A DNA stretch of 64,000 nt from Streptomyces spiramyceticus (lineage in GTDB: Bacteria > Actinomycetota > Actinomycetes > Streptomycetales > Streptomycetaceae), in the NCBI RefSeq assembly GCF_028807635.1, contig NZ_JARBAX010000001.1:571001-635000 (forward strand). The letters run 5' to 3'. Positions 23,983-33,800 of this stretch are shown here, in pieces. The notes beneath the pieces were generated by a model. The model saw nothing but the letters and a program-made list of their open reading frames with translations, was not told the origin of the DNA and searched no databases. The position numbers and the translations under genes were made by a program. Position 1 is the first letter of the stretch. The number at the start of each line of letters is the position of its first letter.

Positions 23983-25524
23983 TCAGTGCTCGACGCCGTC
24001 TTCCAGCTTCTGGCCCCGCAGCATGAACCACGCCGCGGCCGCCGTCGCGAACAGCACCGCCGAGCCTGCCATGGCCGCCGTCTGGAAGCCGTCCGTGAAC
24101 GCGTCCCGCGCCGCCGCGAGCAGTGCCGCGGCCTGCTCCTGCGGCAGCGCCGACGCCGATTCCACGGCGCCGCCAAGCGAGTCGTGCGCCGCGGCGGACA
24201 CGTCGGCGGGGATGCCGGCGGGGGCAGCGAAGTCGCGGTAGATGCCGGTCACGATGGACCCGAGCAGTGCGATGCCGAGCGCCGCGCCCAGTTCGTACGC
24301 CGTCTCCGACACGGCCGACGCGGCGCCCGCCTGCTCCTTGGGGACACTGGACAGGATGACGTCCGCCGTCACGGTGAACGCCAGGCCCGCGCCCATTCCG
24401 CCCACGAACAGGGCCGCGCCCAGCACCACCACGCCCGTGTCGGCCGCAATCAGTGTGCAGGCCGCGAGGGAGAGGCCGAGCGCCACAAGGCCGCCGGACA
24501 CCGTACTGCGGACCGACGCCCTGCGCGCCGCAAAACCGGCCATAAGGCCTGCTCCGACCGCGCCGATCGCGGCGGGCAGTTCGATGAGCCCCGCTTCAAG
24601 GGGTGAGCGGTCCTGGACGAGTTGCAAGAACTGCGAGAGGAAGAAGACCAGGCCGGACAGTCCGAGGATGGTCAGCAGATCCGCGAGCACCGCGCCGGAG
24701 AACCCCCGGTGGTGGAACAGCCGCATGTCCAGCAGCGGCGCGGGAAGCGTGAGTTGGCGTCGTACGAACCAGAAGAGTGCACCCAGCCCGAGGACCGCCG
24801 CCGCCGCGATGTCCCAGCGGAAGCCGTGCACCGCCGCTTCCTTGACGGCGTATACGACGGCGACCATGCCGACCAGCGAGAGGGCGACGCTGGTCAGGTC
24901 CCACGGGCCCGGCGCCGGGTCCTTCGACTCGGGCAGCAGCTTGATGCCGACGAGGACCAGGATGGCCATGACGGGCAGGTTGATCAGGAAGACGGAACCC
25001 CACCAGAAGTGTTCGAGCAGGAAGCCGCCGACGACCGGGCCGACTGCCGCTCCGGCGGAGGCCGCCGCGCCCCAGATGCCGATGGCGACGCTGCGTTCCT
25101 TGGGGTCGTGGAAGATGTTGCGGATGAGCGCGAGGGTCGACGGCATCAGCGTCGCACCGGCCACACCGAGCAGCGCCCGGGCCAGAATCATCATCTCGGG
25201 GCTGGTGGCGTAGGCGTTGAGCACGGAGACCGCACCGAATGCGACCGCGCCGGTGAGCAGCAGTTTCTTGCGGCCGATCCGGTCTCCGAGGCTGCCCATG
25301 GAGACGAGCAGGCCGGCGATGATGAACGAGTAGACGTCGCCGATCCACAGCAGTTGGGTGCCGGACGGCTTGAGGTCCTCGCTGAGGAAGGGTGTCGCGA
25401 GGCCGAGCACGGTCGCGTCGACGGCGACCAGCAGCACGGCGAGGACGAGGACGGACAGCGCGAGCCAGCGGCCCGCGCGGTGCCCGGCCCTCGGTTCGGT
25501 CTCGGGCCGGGCGGTACTGGTCAT
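23983..25524 (-). CDS. MFS drug-efflux transporter, 14-TM DHA2 type
   Basis: 513 residues with about 14 transmembrane segments. It starts MTSTARPETEPRAGHRAGRW. Motif C-like and loop signatures include 'DATVLGLATPFLSEDL', 'LWIGDVYSFIIAGLLVSMGSLGDRIGRKKLL' (motif A, GxLxDRxGRKxxL) and 'GPVVGGFLLEHFWWGSVFLINLPV'. This is the QacA/SmvA-type proton-driven multidrug exporter family. Its start overlaps the stop of the TetR gene (ATGA), the usual regulator-pump pairing. Confidence 0.9.
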   Translation of the reverse strand: MTSTARPETEPRAGHRAGRWLALSVLVLAVLLVAVDATVLGLATPFLSEDLKPSGTQLLWIGDVYSFIIAGLLVSMGSLGDRIGRKKLLLTGAVAFGAVSVLNAYATSPEMMILARALLGVAGATLMPSTLALIRNIFHDPKERSVAIGIWGAAASAGAAVGPVVGGFLLEHFWWGSVFLINLPVMAILVLVGIKLLPESKDPAPGPWDLTSVALSLVGMVAVVYAVKEAAVHGFRWDIAAAAVLGLGALFWFVRRQLTLPAPLLDMRLFHHRGFSGAVLADLLTILGLSGLVFFLSQFLQLVQDRSPLEAGLIELPAAIGAVGAGLMAGFAARRASVRSTVSGGLVALGLSLAACTLIAADTGVVVLGAALFVGGMGAGLAFTVTADVILSSVPKEQAGAASAVSETAYELGAALGIALLGSIVTGIYRDFAAPAGIPADVSAAAHDSLGGAVESASALPQEQAAALLAAARDAFTDGFQTAAMAGSAVLFATAAAAWFMLRGQKLEDGVEH

Positions 25525-26072
25525 TGCTCCACGCTCCGTCGGGCGCCGCCGAGCAGCAACTCGACGATCATGTACTGGAAGTCCTTCGCGGCGACCCGCC
25601 CGTCCTGGACGGCCCACGCGGCGGTTCCGATCAGCCCGTACAGGGCCTCGGTCAGCCAGGCCGGGGTGAGGTCGATCCGGAACTCGCCCTGTTCCTGTCC
25701 GCGCCGGAAGTGCGCGGAGACGCGGGCGTCCAGCCGGCCCCACCCCTCGTGCACCTGGGTGCCCTCGAAGAGCTGGTTCTCGGTGACGAGGAAGGCGAGC
25801 AGGCCGGCGGCGGGCTCGATCTCCGCGACGAGGCGGCGCAGCCCCGCGGCGGCGGTTCCCTCGTCGAGCCCGGCGGCGTCGAGCGCCGCCTCGAACTCCC
25901 GGATGCCCAGGTCTTCGAGGGCCTTGACGAGAGCTTCGCGGCCTGCGAAGTGCCGGTGCAGGGTGGCCCGGCCGATGCCGGCCGCCTTGGCGACCTCGTC
26001 CATGGTCGCGGTCGCCTTGCGGGAGAGGAGGGCGGCGGCGGTGCGGAGCACCTGCTCGCGGTCGACAGTCAT
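25521..26072 (-). CDS. TetR-family repressor
   Basis: 183 residues. The N-terminal HTH 'TMDEVAKAAGIGRATLHRHFAGREALV' is typical TetR, followed by a helical ligand domain. The start is set at the ATG of MTVDREQVL, six bases after a TATGGT that fits a -10 box, so the transcript is probably leaderless; a longer frame to 26099 is possible. It overlaps the MFS gene and most likely represses both, through an inverted repeat that overlaps the -35 region. Confidence 0.88.
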   Translation of the reverse strand: MTVDREQVLRTAAALLSRKATATMDEVAKAAGIGRATLHRHFAGREALVKALEDLGIREFEAALDAAGLDEGTAAAGLRRLVAEIEPAAGLLAFLVTENQLFEGTQVHEGWGRLDARVSAHFRRGQEQGEFRIDLTPAWLTEALYGLIGTAAWAVQDGRVAAKDFQYMIVELLLGGARRSVEQ

Positions 26073-26092
26073 GAGACGACCATAACCCGAAT

Positions 26093-26138
26093 GAGACATT
26101 TACGTCTCGAAGTGCCTCTTAATGCAGGTCTCGAAATG
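26093..26138. promoter_or_regulatory. Probable TetR operator
   Basis: GAGAC-atttac-GTCTC at 26093-26108 overlaps the expected -35 region of the tetR promoter. GTCTCGAAGTG at 26104 and GTCTCGAAATG at 26128 form a direct repeat 24 bases apart. Self-regulation is inferred. Confidence 0.5.
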
Positions 26139-26214
26139 CGCGACGCGCACGGCGTACGCCCCGTCCCTCCGGAGCCCGTGCGCGTCGCCAGGGTCATACG
26201 CCTCGCGCTCCGCG

Positions 26215-26763
26215 TCAGGAGATGATCCGGCGCTCACAGGTCGGGTCGAGGTAGTCGCCGGGGTTACCGGCGGCCCAGTCGGTGCCCCCGCCGCAGCTGG
26301 TCACTGTGTCGTTGTTGTTCACGCCGTCCCGGACATCGATCACGTCGTTGCCGCCCGAGGTCTCCACCACGTCGGAACCGGGTCCGGCGACGACCGAGCT
26401 GGGTTTGTCCACTCCCACGAACAGGTTGTCCGTGCCGTCACGCAGCTGCGCGACGATCCGCGTGACCGACTGGACGGCCCCACACACGGCAACCAAGTCG
26501 GTCGCCTGCTCACATCCCTGTCCGGCGCGGATACCCTCCTTGTCCTCGACAACCAGAGTGTTGCCGGGGCCGACGCCGACGGTGACCTTGTTGTTCTCGC
26601 CGCTGTACGCGGAGTACGCGACGGTCCCGAAAATACGGAACACCGTGGAGGCGGGGCCCGGCTGCTGCGCGCCGGCGGACGTGGCGAGGGCCAGGGGCAG
26701 TGCCATGCCCATGACGACGGCCGGGACGGCCACACGCTTCAGGATGCCGCTCGTGATCTTCAT
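26215..26763 (-). CDS. Secreted RTX-like calcium-binding repeat protein
   Basis: 182 residues. A Sec signal peptide (MKITSGILKRVAVPAVVMGM and a further hydrophobic stretch to TSAGAQ) suggests export with cleavage near residue 35. The mature part has beta-roll repeats of the hemolysin/RTX kind: 'DGTDNLFVGVDKPSSVVAGPGSDVVETSGGNDVIDVRDGVNNNDTVTSCGGGTDW'. Such repeats bind calcium in GGxGxD turns. Two or more Cys pairs are present. Start at the ATG behind GGAGAGAGAAG. No catalytic domain is visible; role unknown. Confidence 0.7.
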   Translation of the reverse strand: MKITSGILKRVAVPAVVMGMALPLALATSAGAQQPGPASTVFRIFGTVAYSAYSGENNKVTVGVGPGNTLVVEDKEGIRAGQGCEQATDLVAVCGAVQSVTRIVAQLRDGTDNLFVGVDKPSSVVAGPGSDVVETSGGNDVIDVRDGVNNNDTVTSCGGGTDWAAGNPGDYLDPTCERRIIS

Positions 26764-26875
26764 ACTGCTTCTCTCTCCTTCACGCCAAGAGGGCGCCGCG
26801 ACCGGCAGCCCAGCGACAGTGAAACAGAGAGTGACCACTTATGTCCGTATTGTCATTTAGTGTCCTGTGGCCGTG

Positions 26876-27847
26876 TCAGCTCCAGGGCAGCCCCGCGCGG
26901 TGCTTCCAGTACGCCGCGGGCTCCTCCCGCATCTCGGCGAGGCGGGCCAGTTGGTTGTCGTCGAGGTCAACCACCGCCGCGTGCAGGTTCGACGCCAGCT
27001 GGAGCACCGTCGCCGCGCCCGACAGGAGAACCCCGGCCCACGGCAGCCGCAGGATCACGGCGAGGGCGACGGCGTCGCAGGTGGCGCCGGTTTCCCCGGC
27101 GACGGCTCGCAGGGCCGGCGGGGCCGCGTCCGGGCTCAGGCGGCCGTTGGCCAGGGCCTCCTTCACGATCACGGTCAGGCCCGCGTCGTGAGCCTCCGCC
27201 AGAGCCTCCGCCGCCGACGTATCCAGCAGGTTGTACGTGGCCTGCACCGTACGGAACAGGGGCTCCCCGCCGACCACGACGCCCAGGGCCGCCCTGATCG
27301 CGTCGGCCTGGGCGGGGCCGCTCGTGGAGATGCCGACGGTCACCCCGGAGGCGGCGAGGTCGGCCAGGCGGGCGTGCAGCGCGGTGTCGGTGAGGGCCGG
27401 ACTGTCGGGCGTGACGGAGTGGATCTGGTACAGATCGAGCCGCTCGCCGAGCAGCTCACCGGTTTCGGCGCGCTGCCTCTCGAACGCTTCCACGCTGTGG
27501 TCCTTGACCTCGTGCACCTCGGCGTCGGTGCGCCAGTCGGCGGTGTACGCGTAGCCCCACTTGCTGCCGATCACGACGTCCTGGACGTCGGGGTGGTCCC
27601 GCAGCCAGCCGGCGAGGAACTCCTCGGCGCGGCCGTAGGACCGGGCGACGTCGAAATACCGGACGCCCTGCGCGTAGGCGGCGTCCAGCAGTTCGTGGGC
27701 GCGCTCGCGCAGGGCGTCGGGGGTGCGGTCTTCCGGCAGGTCACGGTCCCGGCCGAGGGTGATGTACCCGGGGCGGCCGACGGCTGCGAGGCCGAGCCCG
27801 ACATGGGCGGTCGCAGTGGTCGCCTTGGCCAGACGGGCAAAGGGCAT
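26876..27847 (-). CDS. Aldo/keto reductase
   Basis: 323 residues. The TIM-barrel motifs are 'VRYFDVARSYGRAEEFLAGWL' (Asp and Tyr of the catalytic tetrad), 'VVIGSKWGY' (catalytic Lys), 'LDLYQIHSVTPDS' (His) and a C-terminal NADPH-binding segment 'LRLPWAGVLLSGAATVLQLASNL'. The protein would reduce small aldehydes or ketones with NADPH; the substrate is unknown. It sits just upstream of argH on the same strand, with its own upstream inverted repeat. Confidence 0.88.
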   Translation of the reverse strand: MPFARLAKATTATAHVGLGLAAVGRPGYITLGRDRDLPEDRTPDALRERAHELLDAAYAQGVRYFDVARSYGRAEEFLAGWLRDHPDVQDVVIGSKWGYAYTADWRTDAEVHEVKDHSVEAFERQRAETGELLGERLDLYQIHSVTPDSPALTDTALHARLADLAASGVTVGISTSGPAQADAIRAALGVVVGGEPLFRTVQATYNLLDTSAAEALAEAHDAGLTVIVKEALANGRLSPDAAPPALRAVAGETGATCDAVALAVILRLPWAGVLLSGAATVLQLASNLHAAVVDLDDNQLARLAEMREEPAAYWKHRAGLPWS

Positions 27848-27866
27848 CGGGGCCTCCGCGCGTATT

Positions 27867-27911
27867 CGATCGAGTACGGTCCAGTACGTCCTTCCCCACC
27901 GTACTCAATCG
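27867..27911. promoter_or_regulatory. Inverted repeat upstream of the aldo/keto reductase
   Basis: CGATCGAGTACGG and CCGTACTCAATCG, 13-base arms with one mismatch, 19 bases apart. It lies between the argH stop and the reductase start. It could be an operator for the reductase or a weak argH terminator. Confidence 0.4.
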
Positions 27912-27921
27912 GACACGCGGC

Positions 27922-29361
<1,440 letters not shown>

Positions 29362-29452
29362 TCATGGGTGGGGATGTGCGACCGCCTCCCCGAGGCGAAG
29401 AACGGGGAGGCGGGCTGTCGAACGAGTCGTGATCAGGCGAGGTCACGTCAGG

Positions 29453-30649
29453 CTATGCCTGCAGATCACGCCGTGCGGCGATCTTCGACGACAGGCCGAA
29501 GATCTCGATGAAGCCCTGCGCCTTGGACTGGTCGAACGTGTCGCCCGAGTCGTACGTTGCCAGGTTGAAGTCGTACAGCGACTCGTCGGACTTCCGTCCC
29601 GTGACGACGGCGCGGCCGCCGTGCAGCGTCATCCGGATGTCACCGGTGACGTACTGGTTCGCCTCATTGATCAGCCCGTCCAGGGCCCGCTTGAGCGGCG
29701 AGAACCACAGACCGTCGTATACCAACTCGCCCCAGCGCTGCTCGACCTGCCGCTTGTAGCGGGCCAGCTCGCGCTCGACGGTGACGTTCTCCAGCTCCTG
29801 GTGGGCGGTGATCAGTGCGATCGCGCCCGGTGCCTCGTACACCTCACGGGACTTGATGCCCACGAGCCGGTCCTCGACCATGTCGATCCGGCCGATGCCC
29901 TGAGCCCCGGCACGTACATTGAGTTCCTTGATCGCCTGGAGGACGGTCACGGGCTTGCCGTCAATGGCGACCGGGACGCCCTCCTTGAAGGAGATGACGA
30001 CCTCGTCGGCCTCGCGGGGGACGGCCGGGTTCGAGGTGTACTCGTAAATGTCCTCGATCGGGGCGTTCCAGATGTCCTCCAGGAAGCCCGTCTCGACAGC
30101 GCGCCCGAAGACGTTCTGGTCGATGGAGTACGGGGACTTCTTGGTGGTCGCGATCGGGAGGTTCTTCTCCTCGCAGAACGCGATGGCCTTGTCCCGGGTC
30201 ATCGCGTAGTCACGGACCGGCGCGATGCACTTCAGGTCGGGGCCCAGAGCGGAGATACCGGCCTCGAAGCGGACCTGGTCGTTCCCCTTGCCGGTGCAGC
30301 CGTGGGCGACGATGCCGGCGTTGTGCTTCCTGGCGGCGGCGACGAGGTGCTTGACGATCGTCGGCCGGGAGAGGGCGGAGACCAGCGGGTAGCGGTCCAT
30401 GTAGAGGGCGTTGGCCTTGATCGCCGGGAGGCAGTACTCGTCGGCGAATTCGTCCTTGGCGTCCGCGACCTCGGCCTCGACGGCACCGCAGGCGAGAGCG
30501 CGCTTGCGGATGACGTCCAGGTCCTCGCCACCCTGGCCGACGTCCACGGCAACGGCGATGACCTCGGCGCCCGTCTCCTCGGCGATCCAGCCGATGGCGA
30601 CGGAGGTGTCCAGGCCGCCCGAGTAGGCGAGTACGACGCGCTCGGTCAC
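29453..30649 (-). CDS. argG: Argininosuccinate synthase
   Basis: 398 residues. The N-terminal PP-motif '[16 protein letters not shown]' binds ATP; '[15 protein letters not shown]' and '[15 protein letters not shown]' are family signatures. It joins citrulline and aspartate with ATP. The start is a GTG ([12 protein letters not shown]) behind AGGAGAAA; the much longer open frame upstream is not coding. It is divergent from the lasso peptide cluster. Confidence 0.95.
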   Translation of the reverse strand: MTERVVLAYSGGLDTSVAIGWIAEETGAEVIAVAVDVGQGGEDLDVIRKRALACGAVEAEVADAKDEFADEYCLPAIKANALYMDRYPLVSALSRPTIVKHLVAAARKHNAGIVAHGCTGKGNDQVRFEAGISALGPDLKCIAPVRDYAMTRDKAIAFCEEKNLPIATTKKSPYSIDQNVFGRAVETGFLEDIWNAPIEDIYEYTSNPAVPREADEVVISFKEGVPVAIDGKPVTVLQAIKELNVRAGAQGIGRIDMVEDRLVGIKSREVYEAPGAIALITAHQELENVTVERELARYKRQVEQRWGELVYDGLWFSPLKRALDGLINEANQYVTGDIRMTLHGGRAVVTGRKSDESLYDFNLATYDSGDTFDQSKAQGFIEIFGLSSKIAARRDLQA

Positions 30650-31003
30650 GGGTTTCTCCTTACGATGCATGCGGTGATGGGTATAAGTATGCAGTGGTCC
30701 GTATGTTTCGTCAACCTCGCTCTGCGTGGTACCGCCGGGCGTCGCGGACAACCGGACGCAATGGCACAAACTTGGACAGAGGTCTAGCCTTGAAGTGCGG
30801 CAAGGCGATCGGGCCCATCGAGGCACGGTGCCCGCGCCGCAAGGCTGACGACGCCCCGCAGTTGAGTGCATAAGTGACTGCGTCAGTACGTACGGGTGTC
30901 AGGCCAAGACCTCTCAGGTTCAAGGTTCCTTTGCCCTCATGCGATTTAGCCTGCGCGAGAGGCGCACGCCGTGAGGAACGAGAGCGAGAGGAGGTGTACC
31001 GAG
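30650..31003. other. 354-base divergent region between argG and the lasso precursor
   Basis: The argG promoter and ARG box occupy 30678-30714. The rest (30715-30990) should hold the promoter of the lasso operon. A TTTAGCCT at about 30945 is a possible -10 box, and a TTGAGT lies near 30860, but no -35/-10 pair with good spacing is clear. A purine-rich GAGAGGAGGTG precedes the precursor ATG. No other gene seen. Confidence 0.5.
30678..30714 (-). promoter_or_regulatory. argG promoter with overlapping ARG box
   Basis: On the minus strand: TTGACG (30709-30714), a 17-base spacer, CATACT (30686-30691). The ARG-box-like TGCATACTTATACCCA (30678-30693) covers the -10 region, so ArgR with arginine would block polymerase. 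ArgR is encoded at 37023. Confidence 0.6.
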
Positions 31004-31120
31004 ATGCGCAGCTACGAGCGCCCGACCCTGTCTCCGGTGGGTTCCTTCCGGAAGATGACCGGCTTCGTCAAGCGGACAGGGCCTCCGGACATTCTGGGCC
31101 GTCACCGTCTCATCGGCTGA
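31004..31120 (+). CDS. Lasso peptide precursor
   Basis: 38 codons, too short for usual gene calls. The leader MRSYERPTLSPVGSFRKMTG has the lasso leader motif YxxPxLxxxGxFxxxTG, including the Thr at -2. Cleavage after that Gly leaves FVKRTGPPDILGRHRLIG, 18 residues with Asp at 9, so a Phe1-Asp9 nine-residue ring and a nine-residue basic tail (R13, H14, R15 as likely plugs). An aromatic first residue is rare but known (fusilassin starts with Trp). The DILG after the ring also occurs in streptomonomicin. Strong GAGGAGG site upstream. Cyclase, RRE, peptidase and exporter genes follow directly, so the product is very likely made and exported. Confidence 0.92.
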   Translation: MRSYERPTLSPVGSFRKMTGFVKRTGPPDILGRHRLIG

Positions 31121-31162
31121 CTGGAAGCTGACTGGAAATCAATCCCGAGCAAATCGGAAATT

Positions 31163-31191
31163 CTGGTGGCGGCTGTGATTGCCGCCGCCAG
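31163..31191 (+). terminator. Attenuator-type hairpin after the lasso precursor
   Basis: CTGGTGGCGGC-TGTGATT-GCCGCCGCCAG: 11-base arms with one mismatch and a 7-base loop, 42 bases past the precursor stop and before the cyclase gene. Such hairpins usually let only part of transcription through, giving excess precursor over enzymes. Role inferred. Confidence 0.6.
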
Positions 31192-31198
31192 GCTCGTT

Positions 31199-31230
31199 CA
31201 GTACTCGTCCAGTACGTCCAGTACGTCCAG
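31199..31230 (+). repeat. CAGTACGTC tandem repeat before the lasso cyclase gene
   Basis: Three consecutive units, CAGTACTCGTC then CAGTACGTC twice, ending CAG, 16 bases before the cyclase start. Confidence 0.6.
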
Positions 31231-31246
31231 CAAAGGCGGCGCACCT

Positions 31247-33097
31247 ATGGCGGGATTCACCGGACTCACTTCCGTTCCCTCATGGTTCGTCGTTCTTCCC
31301 GATTGCGCAGCAGCCGGATCTCTTGAATCGGCATTGCGCGATGTCGCAGAGAACAGAATTCATCATCCGTCAGGCCGACCCTGGATGCTGGGGCGGTGGG
31401 CCCCGGAAGAGGTGGCGGTCGGGGAGGCGGGGCGTAACAAAATCGTGGTGCTGGGCGAGCACGCGGTCGTCGGCCGCCGGCTGGCGGATACGGCTGCGCG
31501 CGTGCGGACGCCCCGCGATATCGACGGGCCTGCCGGTGAGTTGGCCGGAAATTCGCATCTGGTCGCTTCTACAGACGGGAAAGTACGCGTTCAGGGAACG
31601 GTCACCGGGTTCCGGCGGGTGTTCTCCGCCGAAATCAACGGAGTCGCGGCCGCATCGGACCGGGCCGATGTGCTGGCGTTCCTCCTCGGTTCCGTCATGG
31701 ACGAACGGCGACTTGCGGTTCATCTGCTGGTGCCGTCCCTTCTTCACCCTCTGACGAACGAACCGGTGTGGCGCGGTGTGAGCTTCCTGCCCACCGATCG
31801 CTTTCTGCTGCTCGACGAGAACGGGCAGGCACAGCAGGTCCGTTGGTGGACGCCACCCGAGCCCGAGCTGCCGTTGGCCGAAGGCGGGCGAAAGCTTCGG
31901 GCGGCGCTGACGGCCGCCGTGGACGTCCGGACCGGGGGCCACGAGCTGGTCAGCTGCGATCTGAGCGGGCTGGACTCGACCTCGGTGTGCAGCTTGGCGG
32001 CCCGGCGTTCCAAGGTGGTCGCCTGCACCGCTGCGAGCCCCGATCCGCTCGACGACGACGTCCTCTGGGCAACCCGCACGGCCGCCGCACTGGACAGCGT
32101 GGAGCACCACGTCATCGCGCAGGACGAGATGCCGCTGATCTATCACGGGCTGCTGGACATGGACGAGTTGCTGGACGAGCCGTGCGGGAGCATCGCGGAC
32201 TACGCACGCTGGCTCACGATCGCCCGCCGCGGCGCGGCCCGCGGATCCCGGTTGCATCTGACGGGCTTCGGCGGAGACGAGCTGCTGGCCTCCTCGACGT
32301 CTCACCTGCGTACGGTGGTGCGCACGCGTCCGGCCGTTGCCCTGCGGCAGCTCAATGCCCTCGCGGCGAAGCACCGATGGTCCCGCAGGCAGATGCTCCG
32401 ACAGCTCGCGGACAGTCGTCCGTACCACAGCTGGCTGATGGGAACGGCGGACCGGCTCACCACACCGGCGCCGGAGGGAGGGCCCGTACTCGGCTGGGGC
32501 CCCGCACCCAGCCTGCCGCCGTGGGTGACCGCGGAAGCGGTGGATTCCGTACGGGAGTTGATCCGCGCCGCAGCGCCCACCAGCGAGCCGCTGGCCGAAC
32601 GCCAGGGGCAGCACCTGGAGATCGAGGGAATCCAGTACGCGGCCCGTCCCGTCCGTCAGATCGGCCGGCTCGCCGCCCGGATCGGGATCACCCTCGCCGC
32701 GCCCTATTACGACGACCGGGTGCTCGAAGCCGGCCTCGCCGTCCGTCCGGAGGAGAAGGACACCCCCTGGCGGTACAAGCCGCTGATCCTGGAGGCGATG
32801 CGCGGCATCGTCCCGGCGGAGAGCCTGACGCGGCAGACCAAATCGGGGGGCATCTGCGACCTGAATGTCGCGCTGCGGTCGAACCGGGCGGATCTGCTCG
32901 CCCTGTGGGACGACTCCCGGCTGGGCCGGCTCGGACTGATCGACGCGGCTGAACTGCGCAGGCTGTGCACGCGCCCGCTCGACCCGCACGATCCCCACGA
33001 CCTGCACGGCGGGCTCTACCAGACCGTGGCCTGCGAAGTGTGGCTGCGCGCCTGGGAACGGGCCACCACCCACCCGAAGGCGGGAGCGAAGCCATGA
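31247..33097 (+). CDS. Lasso cyclase (asparagine synthetase-like, protein C)
   Basis: 616 residues. The C-terminal ATP-binding domain has the PP-loop 'CDLSGLDSTSVCSLA' (S240-T245), 'GFGGDELLASS' and 'YDDRVLEAGLAV', as in asparagine synthetases, but the N-terminal half lacks the glutaminase Cys at position 2, as expected for lasso cyclases. It adenylates the side chain of Asp9 and closes the amide with the new N-terminus. Start at the ATG of MAGFTGLTSVPSW with a weak AAGGCGG site; a frame open from 31166 would lie in the hairpin. The stop overlaps the next start (ATGA). Confidence 0.92.
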   Translation: MAGFTGLTSVPSWFVVLPDCAAAGSLESALRDVAENRIHHPSGRPWMLGRWAPEEVAVGEAGRNKIVVLGEHAVVGRRLADTAARVRTPRDIDGPAGELAGNSHLVASTDGKVRVQGTVTGFRRVFSAEINGVAAASDRADVLAFLLGSVMDERRLAVHLLVPSLLHPLTNEPVWRGVSFLPTDRFLLLDENGQAQQVRWWTPPEPELPLAEGGRKLRAALTAAVDVRTGGHELVSCDLSGLDSTSVCSLAARRSKVVACTAASPDPLDDDVLWATRTAAALDSVEHHVIAQDEMPLIYHGLLDMDELLDEPCGSIADYARWLTIARRGAARGSRLHLTGFGGDELLASSTSHLRTVVRTRPAVALRQLNALAAKHRWSRRQMLRQLADSRPYHSWLMGTADRLTTPAPEGGPVLGWGPAPSLPPWVTAEAVDSVRELIRAAAPTSEPLAERQGQHLEIEGIQYAARPVRQIGRLAARIGITLAAPYYDDRVLEAGLAVRPEEKDTPWRYKPLILEAMRGIVPAESLTRQTKSGGICDLNVALRSNRADLLALWDDSRLGRLGLIDAAELRRLCTRPLDPHDPHDLHGGLYQTVACEVWLRAWERATTHPKAGAKP

Positions 33098-33351
33098 CAC
33101 TCAAGCTGCGTACCGGCGTGTCCTGTGCCGATACCGAGTACGGGATCGCCCTGCTCGACGAGGACAACGGCGAGTACTGGGAACTGAACCCCACCGGTGC
33201 CCAGGTTCTGCGGAGCCTGCTGGCCGGCAACACGTCGGAGGAGGCAGCGCAGGAGCTGAGCGGTGCCTGTGACGTCGATGCGGCGACCGCGCGCGAGGAC
33301 GTACAGGATCTGGTCGAGGCGCTCGACTCGTCCGGGCTGGTGGAGCGGTAG
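33094..33351 (+). CDS. PqqD-like RiPP recognition element (lasso B1)
   Basis: 85 residues, the size of stand-alone lasso RREs. 'YGIALLDEDNGEYWELNPTGAQVLRSLLAGNTSEEAAQEL' matches the PqqD fold: two strands, then winged-helix helices. It would bind the YxxPxL leader segment and bring the precursor to the peptidase. It overlaps the cyclase stop (ATGA) and sits 32 bases before the B2 peptidase. Confidence 0.92.
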   Translation: MTLKLRTGVSCADTEYGIALLDEDNGEYWELNPTGAQVLRSLLAGNTSEEAAQELSGACDVDAATAREDVQDLVEALDSSGLVER

Positions 33352-33383
33352 CGACTGGTCAGGCCGGTGAGAGGAGAGTTCCG

Positions 33384-33800
33384 GTGCCCCTTCCCGAAGC
33401 TGTCACCCACGAACCGCGCACGGTGCCGCTGGGTCGCCGGATCGAGGTGCGTCTTGTCGTCGTACTGGCCCGGCTGCTGGCCGGCCGCCCTCCGCGACGT
33501 ATCCGCGCAGTGCTGCGCAGGGTGAGCCACGGTGCCCGTCCGGCTCGTTACGACGAAGCCCGGGCGGCCCGCGATGCGGTGGTCGCGGTCAGCCTCACGT
33601 GCGCGGCGCCGGAGGGCTGCCTGGCCCGGTCACTGGCCACCGCCATGCTGTGCCGCCTGCACGGGCGGTGGCCGACCTGGTGCGTGGGCGCGCGGAGGCT
33701 GCCGCCGTTCGCCGCGCACGCCTGGGTGGAGGCCGAAGGCGTGCCGGTCGGCGAGGGCGTCCCAGCCGACTACTTCCGGGCCTTCTTCACCGTGCCATGA
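33384..33800 (+). CDS. Lasso leader peptidase (transglutaminase-like, B2)
   Basis: 138 residues with a GTG start behind GAGAGGAGAG. The catalytic Cys is in 'APEGCLARSLATAMLCRLHG' (C79) and the His in 'PPFAAHAWVEAEGVPVGE' (H112), the usual layout of lasso B2 cysteine peptidases. It would cut the precursor after the TG motif. It works with the RRE, which is a separate gene here, as is usual in actinobacteria. The stop overlaps the exporter start (ATGA). Confidence 0.92.
   Translation: MPLPEAVTHEPRTVPLGRRIEVRLVVVLARLLAGRPPRRIRAVLRRVSHGARPARYDEARAARDAVVAVSLTCAAPEGCLARSLATAMLCRLHGRWPTWCVGARRLPPFAAHAWVEAEGVPVGEGVPADYFRAFFTVP

Noticed and set aside
31070..31120. Alternative lasso cleavage after KRTG, giving a core that starts PPDILG
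   Set aside because: Pro cannot form the ring amide and the Asp would be at position 3. The first TG fits the leader spacing and puts Asp at 9.
31166..31246. Longer start of the lasso cyclase
   Set aside because: The extra 27 residues come from the hairpin and the tandem repeat, with no family resemblance.
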